DNA of 64,000 nt from Paracoccus litorisediminis (GCF_009711205.1 NZ_WMIG01000001.1:1-64000); one strand, 5' to 3'. Positions 52,999 through 62,378 are shown, counted from the stretch's first letter. Notes: generated by a model not told the origin, from the sequence alone. Made by a program: numbers and translations.

Positions 52999-53423
52999 CA
53001 GGGTTCCACCGCCTCCGACAGGCGGAAGGTTGCCGTCGCCGCCATCTTGTCATTGATCGGGGCGGTGCGGGCGTAGCCCTTCAGAAACCCCGAGAAGACC
53101 TCCGGCACGGCGGTCTCGCCCGACGGCACCGGCAGAGTGATCTCTACAAGCACCTGCTCACCCGAAGTCTTGATCGCCTTGCACAGCGTATCGCTGGCCG
53201 ATCCGGGGATGTAATTCATCGGGATCGATAATTCACCGCTGTCCAGCAGCCCGGCGATGAACTGCTTGCGCCGTCCGGGCGATTGCATATGGGTGACATC
53301 GACCTCATCTGCCTGTTCGTCCGGCATCTCGATGTCCCCGAGAAGGGCCAGGGGCGTCCAGGTGGGGGTGGCGCCACGCCCGATGCGGACCGTGGTGCCG
53401 TAGCCAAGCATACCGTCAGCCAT
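52998..53423 (-). CDS. Major tail tube protein
   Basis: A 141-residue protein starting MADGMLGYGTTVRIGRGATP, with LLGDIEMPDEQADEVDVTHM and MNYIPGSASDTLCKAIKTSG. The pattern (two strands, then VDVTHMQSPGRRKQF) is that of tail-tube proteins in GTA-like and siphophage tails. 1-base overlap with the chaperone gene. Confidence 0.8.
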   Translation of the reverse strand: MADGMLGYGTTVRIGRGATPTWTPLALLGDIEMPDEQADEVDVTHMQSPGRRKQFIAGLLDSGELSIPMNYIPGSASDTLCKAIKTSGEQVLVEITLPVPSGETAVPEVFSGFLKGYARTAPINDKMAATATFRLSEAVEP

Positions 53424-53474
53424 GACGAATACCTTTCAAATTGACCATGATTTCAGGGAAGTCTGATGCGCCGA

Positions 53475-53909
53475 TCAGGGCACAGCAGGCGGTAGTGTTG
53501 CGGTCGGCAGCCAATGGGTAAGGCGGAAACTCATGACCAAAGTACCGACATTGCGCTGGCCATCGGTATTGGTAACGACCGAGGTCTCCTCGAGGACGCA
53601 GGCGCGATCCGGACGCCGCAACGCCGCGATCACCAACGCCTCGATCACCGCGCTGTCCCGATCGAGCACGTCTTCGACCTCGTCAAGACCGGTGCGGCGC
53701 AGCGCAACCTGCAGCAGGGTCCGACGCGCCGTGCTGGTCATACTGTCCTGCTCGCAGCGATCCTGCGGCGTCAGCACCCCCAGCACCGGCAGGGTGTCGT
53801 GATCGATCACGCCCGACCAGACGCGCAAGACGGTGAAGCCCGCGAAGTGGTTATGGCCAGACAATGCCTCGCGCACCGCATTGCGGCAATCCGTTCGGAA
53901 ATGCGCCAT
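53475..53909 (-). CDS. Tail terminator-like protein
   Basis: A 144-residue protein with MAHFRTDCRNAVREALSGHN at the start and LLQVALRRTGLDEVEDVLDR in the centre, a helix-strand layout seen in gpU-like terminator proteins. Position between the connector genes and the tail tube supports this. Confidence 0.65.
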   Translation of the reverse strand: MAHFRTDCRNAVREALSGHNHFAGFTVLRVWSGVIDHDTLPVLGVLTPQDRCEQDSMTSTARRTLLQVALRRTGLDEVEDVLDRDSAVIEALVIAALRRPDRACVLEETSVVTNTDGQRNVGTLVMSFRLTHWLPTATLPPAVP

Positions 53910-53918
53910 TTTACCGCC

Positions 53919-54245
53919 TCAGCTGTCGACGATCTGTAATTCGCAGATCAGGTACGCATCCGAGGCGGGCGACCCCGTCGGATGCACCACCATGACCGTG
54001 AAGGTGCGACCGTCCGGCACCGTGATTAGATCACCGCGTCGGACCTCGGGTGCCAGGTCGCGGCCGACCCGCCAGGTCGGCGCCTCGATGCGGACGATCT
54101 GGCCGTCCGCACCTTCGACTTCGATCGGGGCCTCGCGGAAGATCGACCGCAGATCGCGCCCGGTGCCGCCGGCAGGAAGATAGGTCACCATTCCGCCAAG
54201 GACACTGGACAGGATCCCGGTCATCCCGTCGAAGATGCGGGTCAC
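53919..54245 (-). CDS. Head-tail connector-like protein
   Basis: A 108-residue protein from GTG 54245, which overlaps the previous stop as GTGA; the ATG at 54224 is the alternative. Beta-rich with APTWRVGRDLAPEVRRGDLI and FTVMVVHPTGSPASDAYLIC, a gpFII/stopper-like arrangement. Located between decoration and tail terminator genes. Confidence 0.6.
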   Translation of the reverse strand: MTRIFDGMTGILSSVLGGMVTYLPAGGTGRDLRSIFREAPIEVEGADGQIVRIEAPTWRVGRDLAPEVRRGDLITVPDGRTFTVMVVHPTGSPASDAYLICELQIVDS

Positions 54246-54577
54246 AGCGTGAACGTCGCCGTCAGCAGCACCGCCCCACTGGTGGCAGCGCTGTCCGCCG
54301 CCTCGATGGCCACGCCGATCAGCTTGTTGGTGCTGGCCGTTGCCGTGACCGCCTTGGCGGTATCGTCCCAATAAAGCCGCGCGCCTACGGTCCAGGCCGA
54401 GCCGGCAGCCTTGGTCATGCGGTAGGCACCGCGAAGCGAAATCTCCACGCTCGCGACCGAGGCCGCGTCATGGACGGCGACACCGAACAGCGAGCCAACA
54501 AGTACGCCCTGCCCCGAGACGACAGCGGCCGGCGCCGGGACCGAGATCTGTTGACCCGGTTGGATGAAGTTCTTCAT
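54242..54577 (-). CDS. Head decoration-like protein (DUF2190)
   Basis: A 111-residue protein starting MKNFIQPGQQISVPAPAAVV, then GQGVLVGSLFGVAVHDAASV and ARLYWDDTAKAVTATASTNK. This is the DUF2190/gpD-like trimeric capsid-cement pattern. A strong hairpin lies between it and the capsid gene. Confidence 0.8.
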   Translation of the reverse strand: MKNFIQPGQQISVPAPAAVVSGQGVLVGSLFGVAVHDAASVASVEISLRGAYRMTKAAGSAWTVGARLYWDDTAKAVTATASTNKLIGVAIEAADSAATSGAVLLTATFTL

Positions 54578-54608
54578 GATCCGATCCTTTCTGATGATCG
54601 CGCAAAAC

Positions 54609-54639
54609 GGAAAAGGGCGGCTCATGCCGCCCCTTTTCC
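54609..54639 (-). terminator. Hairpin between capsid and decoration genes
   Basis: Minus strand GGAAAAGGGGCGGC-ATGA-GCCGCCCTTTTCC. It could act as a partial terminator or as a stabilising end that lets the capsid message accumulate. Confidence 0.65.
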
Positions 54640-54658
54640 AAACCGGTCAAGCCACCGA

Positions 54659-56740
54659 TCAGGCGCCCGCGTTCTTGTAACCGCCGCGGAAATCGATCGC
54701 GCCGCAGCCAAAATCATGCTCCAGTGAGAACTTGGTCCCCTGGACGCCGAACGGTTCCTCCATGCGGAAACGCGGCGCGGTGTAGCCCTCCAGCAGACCC
54801 CATTCAAAGCATGGCGCCTCGGAAGGCGAAGCGAAGACATACCAGGTGTTGTCGGTGATCTTGGCAGTGACGCCCAGGCTCAGCGAGCCATCATTGAAGA
54901 CGTTCACGTTGCCGGCCTGTTCGGGCAGGATGCCCTTGTAGAGCAGCTGCTGTGCCTCGGTTTCCTTGTCGGGGCCGACCAGCAACAGCGCCGGGGTGAT
55001 TTCCAGCTCGGTCTTGTCGATGCTCTGGCGCTTGCGCAGCGCCGCACGTGCCAGGCTGAGCGACGCGACGGAGATTGCGGCCGCCGTCGCCGCCTTGGTC
55101 TTGTCGGTGGTATTGAAGACCTGGCGCGAGGTCTCGTTCAGGGTCGGGCCGTCCCCGTTCGCGCCGCTGATCATCATCGCGTAGAAAGTCCGGTCCTCGA
55201 AGCGCGCCACCGCGGCACCGCGATCGTTGAGGATCTGCATGATGCCGTCGAGGCTGTCATTGACCAGGAGGGCGCGCGAAAACAGCACCTGCACGCCATA
55301 GGCCTTGACCGAGGTCTTTTCCTTCGACTCGCTGAAGGTCCCAGCCTTCAGTTCGCCGCTTTCGGGATTCACCGGCTGGAGGTTGGGGAAATCGCCGACC
55401 CGCACCGTCGTGTGATCCCGGAAATCCTGAAAGGTCCGCTGCCGGGCAAGGCGACGATAGGTCGGCTGGGCCTGACGGTAGCGCGCGGCCAGCGACCGGT
55501 TCATGGCATTTTCCAGAAGGACCGGGAAATCGCTGGTCGAGTGGAAGGCCATGCGCAGCACGTCCTCGCGCGCGGCGAAGTTCCCGGGGACACGCCGCTG
55601 ACCCACGCGTTCGGCCGCCATGTCGACGATGGAAAAATCCAGGTAGGGCCGGGCGACATCCTCGGGCTGCGACCCGGACAGGCGCGCGGTCAGCGCCCCT
55701 TCCATCGCCAGGCGGCGGGTTTCGGTCTCGTCGCGGCCACGCTCGATGACGCGGGGCGCGGCGGGGTTGGTTTCACGCGACGCCATCACCGCCATGAAGC
55801 GCGACCCGGCCATTTCGGCAGCGGTCCCGTCGTCGACCAGGGCGGTCACGTCGGCCTCGGTCAGGCGACCGGCAGCCATGTACGGCGCGGCCATGTCGCG
55901 CAGCATGCGGATACGCATGCGCTCCTGCATCACCGCCGCTTGCGGATCGGGCGTGGGCGGGGTCTGGACAGTGGGCGGGGTCGGCGTGTTCTCGGGGTTC
56001 GGGGTCGTCATGACAAGCTCCATGGTTGCGGCCACCGGGGCCGTGAGACCGCCCGGGGCGGCAGGATCGCGGGGCGCGAAGAAAGTGCGGCCCGGGGCCT
56101 TGTCGCGCATCAGCGCGGCATAGGTGGTAATGTCGCGGCGCATCTGGGTGCGTAGCGTGTCGTCGATGACGGGGACCGGCCGCGCCGTGATCTCTTCCGC
56201 GACCGCATCGACAAAACCGATCTCGATCGCGGCCTCGGCGGTATAGAAGGTTTCAGCCGCCATGATCGCGAGAACGGCTTCGACGAACTGGCCTGAGCGT
56301 TCGGCATAGACCTGCGCATAGACCCGGGCGAGCATGTCGAGGAAATCGGCCTGCGCCCGCATCCCTTCCGCGCCGTCATAAACATAGCTCTTCGGGTTGT
56401 GCAGCATGATGAACGACCCGGTCGTCATCTCGCGTTGCGCGCCGCCCATCAGGATCAGGGAAGCTGCCGACGAGGCCTGACCTTCGACGATGATGCGGCA
56501 GCCGCCGGGATGACCCGCAAGCGTCGCGCGGATGGCCTCGCCTGCAACCGGATCGCCGCCGGCCGAGTTCAGCCGCACCGTCACCTGCCCCTCACCCATC
56601 GCGAGGAGCGCATCGCGGACCAGGGACGGGCAGAAGAACACTTCCTCCTCCCAGGTCCACCCTGCCGCCTCGTCGGACATGACATAGCCCGACAGGACGA
56701 GATCGCCGCCGATGATCAGATCAGCCCCACGTCGTTTCAT
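54659..56740 (-). CDS. Fused ClpP-like prohead protease and major capsid protein
   Basis: A 693-residue protein. Residues 10-190 are a ClpP-like protease: VTVRLNSAGGDPVAGEAIRA, GQASSAASLILMGG (nucleophile S91) and FIMLHNP (H114). Residues 190-330 form a scaffold-like charged linker (TPNPENTPTPPTVQTPPTPD). Residues about 390-693 are the HK97-type capsid (FQDFRDHTTVRVGDFPNLQP, RFEDRTFYAMMISGANGDGP, AKITDNTWYVFASPSEAPCF). The fusion ensures protease, scaffold and capsid are made in equal amounts. ATGA overlap with the portal gene. Confidence 0.92.
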   Translation of the reverse strand: MKRRGADLIIGGDLVLSGYVMSDEAAGWTWEEEVFFCPSLVRDALLAMGEGQVTVRLNSAGGDPVAGEAIRATLAGHPGGCRIIVEGQASSAASLILMGGAQREMTTGSFIMLHNPKSYVYDGAEGMRAQADFLDMLARVYAQVYAERSGQFVEAVLAIMAAETFYTAEAAIEIGFVDAVAEEITARPVPVIDDTLRTQMRRDITTYAALMRDKAPGRTFFAPRDPAAPGGLTAPVAATMELVMTTPNPENTPTPPTVQTPPTPDPQAAVMQERMRIRMLRDMAAPYMAAGRLTEADVTALVDDGTAAEMAGSRFMAVMASRETNPAAPRVIERGRDETETRRLAMEGALTARLSGSQPEDVARPYLDFSIVDMAAERVGQRRVPGNFAAREDVLRMAFHSTSDFPVLLENAMNRSLAARYRQAQPTYRRLARQRTFQDFRDHTTVRVGDFPNLQPVNPESGELKAGTFSESKEKTSVKAYGVQVLFSRALLVNDSLDGIMQILNDRGAAVARFEDRTFYAMMISGANGDGPTLNETSRQVFNTTDKTKAATAAAISVASLSLARAALRKRQSIDKTELEITPALLLVGPDKETEAQQLLYKGILPEQAGNVNVFNDGSLSLGVTAKITDNTWYVFASPSEAPCFEWGLLEGYTAPRFRMEEPFGVQGTKFSLEHDFGCGAIDFRGGYKNAGA

Positions 56741-58218
56741 GCCTGTTTCTCCTGTATGTTCGCCTTGGCACGGGCTTCGCGTGCCGAGGGCAGGCCCTGC
56801 ACAGCGACTGGCGCCAGATTGGCCTCTGTATCCTTGTTCTGGTCTTCCGCGCGCTCACGCCGGATCTGCTCGGGATCGAGACCGAGCGTGCGCTGCACAT
56901 TCTGGCGGCTATTCACCCCAGCCTCGACCGCCTTGACCATCGCGTCGATTTCGTCGTTGGGATCGATCAAAGGCCGACGCGGGGCCGTGTGGGCAAGCGC
57001 GAACTCCTCGGCCGGCAGCACCTGTTGCAGCCGCCACGCCTCGCGCACCCATCGTTCGACACCAGCGCAGAACTGGCCGATCACCAGCCGCTGCCAGCGT
57101 TCGACATTGCGGTCCATCTCCATCCGACCCATCCGTCCGCTGGAGAAGTTCACCCCGGAAAGATCCCCGGTCAGCGATTCACGGGTGATGCCGATGCCCA
57201 TCGATACGGCCCCGAGATTTTCACGGACGAATTCCGGATAGCCCTCGACCCGCGGCGGCGTCGTCCAGGAGACCTGCGCCCCTTGCGGCGCCGCGACCAC
57301 GGCCCCGGGCTCCAGCTTCGACAGGCCCCGCAGTTTTTTGACATCCTCGGCCCCCGCATCGTCCTTGTCGTAGGTGACCACCCCGGCGAGCAGCGCCGCC
57401 ATTTTCTGCTTCAGGATCTCGGCTTCCTGGTAGTCGCTGAGATCGCCCATGGTCAGCATCACCGGCGCGAGCCACGGCACGCCGCGCAATTGGCCCGGTC
57501 GGTCGAGCCGCCTGATATGCAGGATGTCGCGCCAGGACACCCGCTCCGAAATAAGAGGCGCACCGCGCATTCGCGCCGCGCCGGGATGCTCCCGGAACAG
57601 GTGATAGGCCTCGATGTCACCGATCGGGCTGTATTCGACGCCCTCAATGACCTCATTCGCGCCCCAGCTGGTGATCGTGGTGTCGAGATAGTCGCATTCG
57701 AGCAGTTCGATCTGGAAGCCAAGCGGCAGATCGCGCGCATATTTGCCGCGCCGTATCCGCCGCCGGGCCAGAACCTCACCGTCGGTGAAGACGGTTCCGA
57801 TGACGACTTCCTGCTGCGCATAGAGATCAAGCTCTCCGCGGGCATCGAGCGCAGGCGTCAACAGGTGTTCCCTGAGCACGGCCCAGATCTTCGCCTGCTT
57901 TGCCGCATCGCCATGCACGACCGAGGGGACGATTCCCGTGCCGACGACGTTCGAAACCACGACCTCTCGTGCCCTCGCCGCGTAAGGACGGTTTCGAACC
58001 ATGTCGCGGCTGAGTTGCCGCAGCCTTTCCCGCGAACCGAAAGCAGCCGCGTCGGCATCGGTCGCGGGTGCCTTCCACCCTTCCGTCCGACGCCCGCGCG
58101 CGGCCGCGTCATAGTTCATGGCAAGACCCATGGCGCGCCGCGCCAGCATCCGCTTGCTGCCGATCATCGGGGCGATTTCCCCGATGAACCTGTCGAGCGT
58201 CTTCCCGACCCAACCCAT
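56737..58218 (-). CDS. Phage portal protein, lambda family
   Basis: A 493-residue protein. Key segments: SRERLRQLSRDMVRNRPYAA, VVGTGIVPSVVHG, LIQIELLECDYLDTTI-like text and GITRESLTGDLSGVNFSSGR, typical for the lambda gpB group. It makes the dodecameric ring through which DNA enters and leaves. A gpW-like gene and the terminase are upstream. Confidence 0.9.
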   Translation of the reverse strand: MGWVGKTLDRFIGEIAPMIGSKRMLARRAMGLAMNYDAAARGRRTEGWKAPATDADAAAFGSRERLRQLSRDMVRNRPYAARAREVVVSNVVGTGIVPSVVHGDAAKQAKIWAVLREHLLTPALDARGELDLYAQQEVVIGTVFTDGEVLARRRIRRGKYARDLPLGFQIELLECDYLDTTITSWGANEVIEGVEYSPIGDIEAYHLFREHPGAARMRGAPLISERVSWRDILHIRRLDRPGQLRGVPWLAPVMLTMGDLSDYQEAEILKQKMAALLAGVVTYDKDDAGAEDVKKLRGLSKLEPGAVVAAPQGAQVSWTTPPRVEGYPEFVRENLGAVSMGIGITRESLTGDLSGVNFSSGRMGRMEMDRNVERWQRLVIGQFCAGVERWVREAWRLQQVLPAEEFALAHTAPRRPLIDPNDEIDAMVKAVEAGVNSRQNVQRTLGLDPEQIRRERAEDQNKDTEANLAPVAVQGLPSAREARAKANIQEKQA

Positions 58219-58220
58219 GA

Positions 58221-58445
58221 TCAGAGACCCCGGCCAAGAACAGGATAGACAGTCGCGAACGGGTCGTCCCTCTGCCCCTGAAGCGCGGCGATCTGGGCAT
58301 TCAGATCCGTGATCCGGCGCGCGAAGGCGGCATCATCGACAAACTCGACCCGCTCGCCGTTGATCTGAACGGAACGCAGACCTTTGGCCCGGTTCCGCAC
58401 CAACTCGTCCCGCAGCTGGATCAGTTCGGCCTGGTCAATCGCCAT
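58221..58445 (-). CDS. gpW-like head-tail joining protein
   Basis: A 74-residue protein, MAIDQAELIQLRDELVRNRA, then GLRSVQINGERVEFVDDAAF and a C-terminal helix. This matches the gpW fold of two helices and a hairpin. It sits between the terminase and the portal, as in lambda. Confidence 0.8.
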   Translation of the reverse strand: MAIDQAELIQLRDELVRNRAKGLRSVQINGERVEFVDDAAFARRITDLNAQIAALQGQRDDPFATVYPVLGRGL

Positions 58446-58454
58446 GTCATCCTC

Positions 58455-60611
58455 TCAACGCCGAAGCCATTCGATGACGCCGTCATCGGCATCGGGGTGA
58501 TCTTTGCTGGTCGGAGGCGGCGCGGCCCTCCCCGTCCAGATCGCATAGGGGTTCATTTCGCTGAGCGTCGCCCATTCCGGCGGCGCGTCAGGATTGATGC
58601 GGGACAGTCCCTTGTGTTCGGCCACCGCCTGCGCCTGCACCGAAAGGTCGAGGGTCTCGTTCCGCCCGGCACCGGGGCGCTTCCTATAGCCGTCCTCGTG
58701 GCGGCGCTCGGCGAGCAGCTCCTCGATCCGCTCGCGTTCGATCGCCCGAGCGAGGAGATAGGCGCCCGGCCCCTGATCCATCCGTGCCGCCCCGGCGAGA
58801 ACCGTATCCTTCAGGCGGTCCGTCGCCATGTTCAGCAGCTTGATTGACCGCGCCTTCTTGTTCTGCGAACCCCGCTCGGGGGCGGAGAGCCAGACCCGGG
58901 TTTCCAGCCGGAAGCCTCCCCGGCCGATCGACAGAAACCAGCGATGACCCTGGCCGTCGCGACGCCGCTGACGCCAGAACTTCTCGGCATTATCCGCCCA
59001 ACCCGCCGGGCCGTTAAAGTCGATCACCACCGCGCAGGGCGTCAACATCCAGTCTTCGCCCGCAACCGCATATTCGCGCTGGAGCAGATCGAGCAGCACC
59101 GCCGCGTCCTCGACATAGCGGGCCGGATTAAGCGCGCGATACCGCCCCTCTGCATCGCGCGCCTTGGGGGCGCTGTCCGGCGGCTGCGTGATGTCGAAGC
59201 GATCCAACGCCATCCGGCGTCCATCCAATCCCCAAGCCGTGACCAGAACCGCGAACCAGCTGCCGTTGACGTCGACCGAAACGGTGATGAACCGGGTCCA
59301 ATGCGGACAGGTCATCGGTGCCAGGTCGCAGGCCGCATCCTTCAGCGCCACGGCCGACAGGGCGCTGTCATCGTCAGAGGGCCGCGCATAGGGCACACCG
59401 ATGTCGGTATAATGCACGCGCGAGAAATCGATATCGTCCTTCGACGCCTCGAAAGCCCGGCGTGCCGTTTCATAACGTTCGACCAACTCGTCCCAGGCCG
59501 AAAAGGCAGCAGCAGCACCATTCAGCGCATAGCTCGCGATCGGCGTTTGGCGGATGTTGGGATCATCAATCCGACAAAGGATCCGGGCGCCGGTTGCATC
59601 GAGCAGGCGTGATTCATGAAACCATCCGCCCCGTCCGGTCAGCGCCAGGGTATTCAGCCGAGTCTTGTCGCGATGGCTGATCAGGTGGCCGCAATCGGGG
59701 CATTGCATCCGGGCCTCGGCCCCGGCAGCACCCGGCTCAAGTGTCTTGTCATAGGTGAGACGATCGTAACGCGGTTCGAACATCTCGGCACAATTCGGAC
59801 ATTCCCAATACCAGCGCCCGCGCGTGCCCTCATTGTAGATCTTCACGATACCGCCGGTCACCGGCGGCAGGCGATGCGGGGCCGTGGGATCGAATTCCCA
59901 GACCTGTTCCGGGTCGACCGGAAAAGCCGGAGTGCTTTCGACGAAGACGCAGCCGCGCGACATGAAGGTCCGAATGCGCTGCAGCGCCATGCCGTGCGGC
60001 GTTCCCTCCGGACTGTCCTTCGGCCCCAGCCGCTGCGGCATATGGTCGTAATCGGTTTCCAGCACCATGCGCTGGGATCGAGAGGACAGCTGGTTGGCCA
60101 CCGGGTAGCCGATGGTCACACGCATCCCCTTGAACCGCTTGCGGCTGAAAGTGCTGTCATCGCGACCGTTGCCCAGCCTTTCGCGCAGAAATGGGCTGTT
60201 GGTGATCGCCGGATCCAACTTTTCCTCGACCCAGGCATCCGCATCGGTCTTGGTCATGTGGATGATCTGCACCGGCGAGGGCGCGCACATGATCGCATGC
60301 GCCGAGACCGAGAGCAGCATCTGCGACTTGCCCGACTGCGACGGTCCGACGAAGCACACCGTTTTGAACAGTCGGGACTGGCTCATGTCCTGAGGCTCGA
60401 CGGTATAGGGTGCGACCGTGCGGTCATAATCGACCCAGTTGCCCTGGACCGGAACGCGCAGAAAGCGTTCCGCCGCATCGGTCACCGAGATCCTGCTGGG
60501 CGGATCGAGAAGCGGCAGCGCATCACCGAGCAGCTCTTCCGGCGTCGTGAAAGGCGGCAAGGGCGGGATGCGTGCAAGCGCTCCGAGGCCGCGATCAGCC
60601 ATGACCACCAT
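58455..60611 (-). CDS. Terminase large subunit, GpA family
   Basis: A 718-residue protein. ATPase Walker A VGPSQSGKS is at about 88-96; the region around RMVLETDYDHMPQ holds the acidic Walker B-like segment; CPNC and CPDCGH zinc-type pairs are visible at about 275 and 305; and the nuclease domain has acidic clusters including VSVDVNGSWF and VVIDFNGPAG. It cuts and pumps DNA during packaging. Its start overlaps the small-subunit stop (TGATG). Confidence 0.93.
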   Translation of the reverse strand: MVVMADRGLGALARIPPLPPFTTPEELLGDALPLLDPPSRISVTDAAERFLRVPVQGNWVDYDRTVAPYTVEPQDMSQSRLFKTVCFVGPSQSGKSQMLLSVSAHAIMCAPSPVQIIHMTKTDADAWVEEKLDPAITNSPFLRERLGNGRDDSTFSRKRFKGMRVTIGYPVANQLSSRSQRMVLETDYDHMPQRLGPKDSPEGTPHGMALQRIRTFMSRGCVFVESTPAFPVDPEQVWEFDPTAPHRLPPVTGGIVKIYNEGTRGRWYWECPNCAEMFEPRYDRLTYDKTLEPGAAGAEARMQCPDCGHLISHRDKTRLNTLALTGRGGWFHESRLLDATGARILCRIDDPNIRQTPIASYALNGAAAAFSAWDELVERYETARRAFEASKDDIDFSRVHYTDIGVPYARPSDDDSALSAVALKDAACDLAPMTCPHWTRFITVSVDVNGSWFAVLVTAWGLDGRRMALDRFDITQPPDSAPKARDAEGRYRALNPARYVEDAAVLLDLLQREYAVAGEDWMLTPCAVVIDFNGPAGWADNAEKFWRQRRRDGQGHRWFLSIGRGGFRLETRVWLSAPERGSQNKKARSIKLLNMATDRLKDTVLAGAARMDQGPGAYLLARAIERERIEELLAERRHEDGYRKRPGAGRNETLDLSVQAQAVAEHKGLSRINPDAPPEWATLSEMNPYAIWTGRAAPPPTSKDHPDADDGVIEWLRR

Positions 60612-61273
60612 CAGATATCCATTTCTCCCTGGCGACCTCCCCCGAACGCCACCACCGAAGCCGGGCGGCGCAGAAGATCGTCGATCTTGGCCTTGATCTC
60701 GTCGCGGAGCTGGTCGGTACGCTCGACCACCTGGGCCACCTGTTCCGTGGACAGGCCGAACTTCATTTCCAGATAGTCGGGCAACGTCTCCAGTGAGGTC
60801 GCGGTCATCACCAGCACCTCCTCCATGACCGCCCGGGTACGATCGGCCCGGATCAGGTCGCCGCGCTGTTCGGCAAGACGGTTACGCTCATACTCGGCTT
60901 GCGACCACTTGCGAACTTCCTCCGCGGTCAGTCCCGCCTCGGCCTCTTCCTGATCGGCATCGAGGTTGCGGAACGCCAGCGCCGCCTGAGCTGCAATCTG
61001 ATCACCGCGCTGCTTTCTGGCCCGCGCCTTGTCGTCGCGCGCCTGCCGCCAGGCGTGGCAATGCGACAGCTGGAATTCGTAGGCGACGCCGTTCTGGCCT
61101 TCGGACAGGGCTGGCATGCCCTGCCCCATCCATTTGGTGATCGTGTTTTCTGTGACCGTGAAGGCCTTGGCGAGCTGCGATCGGTTCAGCACGAAATCCT
61201 CAACCCCATCGGGCAGAGGCCATGCCGACACGTCCAGCACCTCCCCATCCGCCAGAGTGATGAGGTGCGACAC
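60611..61273 (-). CDS. Terminase small subunit, Nu1-like
   Basis: A 220-residue protein from GTG 61273 after GAAAGGATC. The N-terminal winged helix contains LNRSQLAKAFTVTENTITKW, the Nu1 DNA-binding signature, followed by a long coiled region (LAEQRGDLIRADRTRAVMEE). It recognises the phage cos/pac region and loads GpA. The frame is open upstream to 61807 but that part is out of family and overlaps another gene. Confidence 0.85.
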   Translation of the reverse strand: MSHLITLADGEVLDVSAWPLPDGVEDFVLNRSQLAKAFTVTENTITKWMGQGMPALSEGQNGVAYEFQLSHCHAWRQARDDKARARKQRGDQIAAQAALAFRNLDADQEEAEAGLTAEEVRKWSQAEYERNRLAEQRGDLIRADRTRAVMEEVLVMTATSLETLPDYLEMKFGLSTEQVAQVVERTDQLRDEIKAKIDDLLRRPASVVAFGGGRQGEMDI

Positions 61274-61424
61274 CGATGATCCTTTCAATAACAACAACAA
61301 GTACCGGAACCTGCACCCCTCGGCAGAAATTCGGTACCAAATGTCACGGGGCGCGAATGACCCCCGTGCACCACATATCCGGGAAGGACCCGGGGCCCGA
61401 CCGGACGGTCCGAGCCGCCCGCCG

Positions 61425-62141
61425 CTACGCCCCCTGTGCAGCCATCTTCGCGATGGTGCGGGCCAGATGCTCAGGCAGCCGCGCCTGATAGACCTCCGCT
61501 GCACCATCGAAGAAGCCGAGCCGCTCATCATAGACCGGCATACCGCGGGTGAAGTGCAGCACCTTGTTGATCGAGCCATCCGGATCGCGCTTCCAGATGC
61601 CCGGCGACAATTTGCTGTTGGCCCGCGGTACGAAGAAACCCGCCCGCTTGCGCTTGCGACTGTGTGATTTCGCGGTCGTGTTCGATGACTTGTCGCGCTG
61701 CGCCTGGACCGCGGAAAGCGCCTGATTGCGCTGGCCGGACGACCAGTTGCCATAGGCATCGAGCTTCGCACCCGATGCCGGGGTGGCCGCTGTGATGATA
61801 CCGTCATAGGCTAGGCGTGCATCGAGCAGACCTTCGAGCCCAGTGCGTCCGCGCGCCCCACCGAATTCTTGGGTCTTCAGATAATGTCGCCTGCCGACCG
61901 ATGGCCGTTCCTTGACCTCAGCCTCGAGCCTGTTCGGGCGCGCGCCCCGGATCGTGAACGCGTTCAGCGTGTACCGTGTCGGGCGGTCGAACACCGCCTG
62001 CATCCGGTCCTGAACATGCGTCAGCACATCCTTGGCCGTATCGTTCAACGCCCAGCTGGCCGCGATGTTGATCTTGCGATCAGCCAAAGCCCGCAGATTC
62101 TCCTGCAGATCCCGGTCATCGATCGTGAGGATCAGCATCAA
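61425..62141 (-). CDS. Phage protein, minor tail Z-like
   Basis: A 238-residue basic protein starting MMLILTIDDRDLQENLRALA, with KINIAASWALNDTAKDVLTH and a basic stretch SHSRKRKRAGFFVPRANSKL. It resembles GPZ/minor-tail or structural proteins with the ALNxTAxxV motif. Its place upstream of the terminase is unusual for a tail gene. Confidence 0.55.
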   Translation of the reverse strand: MMLILTIDDRDLQENLRALADRKINIAASWALNDTAKDVLTHVQDRMQAVFDRPTRYTLNAFTIRGARPNRLEAEVKERPSVGRRHYLKTQEFGGARGRTGLEGLLDARLAYDGIITAATPASGAKLDAYGNWSSGQRNQALSAVQAQRDKSSNTTAKSHSRKRKRAGFFVPRANSKLSPGIWKRDPDGSINKVLHFTRGMPVYDERLGFFDGAAEVYQARLPEHLARTIAKMAAQGA

Positions 62142-62236
62142 AAAACTCCTCTGCTGGCCGATCTGTGATGATCTGCTCGGAAACCGAGACGCGCGCCAAG
62201 CGTTACATTTTCGCCAATTGATCGAAGGAGGCAGCT

Positions 62237-62311
62237 ATGAGAGCTATTGTCGCCTGGTTTTTTGGAGTGCCAATTGTAACGATCATCCTGCTGGTCACCG
62301 GTACGTTCTGA
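62237..62311 (+). CDS. Tiny membrane peptide, 24 aa
   Basis: MRAIVAWFFGVPIVTIILLV TGTF: one membrane helix with a short charged start. GAAGGAGGCAGCT gives an excellent ribosome site. Similar MRxxxAWFxGVPxxxIILL peptides are annotated in related bacteria. A terminator follows at once, so it forms its own transcript. Confidence 0.65.
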   Translation: MRAIVAWFFGVPIVTIILLVTGTF

Positions 62312-62342
62312 TCTCCAAACAAGTACAATCCCGTGACTTGAA

Positions 62343-62378
62343 GCGCCCGCCCCGAAGCTCCGGCGGGCGTTTTCTGTT
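62343..62378 (+). terminator. Terminator after the small membrane peptide
   Basis: GCGCCCGCC-CCGAAGCTC-CGGCGGGCG followed by TTTTCTGTTT. Clear rho-independent structure. Confidence 0.85.

Larger units (their letters stand above)
38983..62141 (-). mobile_element. Siphophage-type prophage: morphogenesis and lysis region
   Basis: A compact block, almost entirely on the minus strand with 1- or 4-base overlaps between many genes, running terminase, connector, portal, capsid, tail, tail tip, fibres and lysis. Terminase (Nu1/GpA), portal and gpW-like connector are lambda-type, while the spike-base protein is of the GTA-linked kind. No integrase, repressor or replication gene was recognised between 39 and 64 kb. 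The boundaries are the outermost recognised phage genes, not att sites. Confidence 0.85.
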
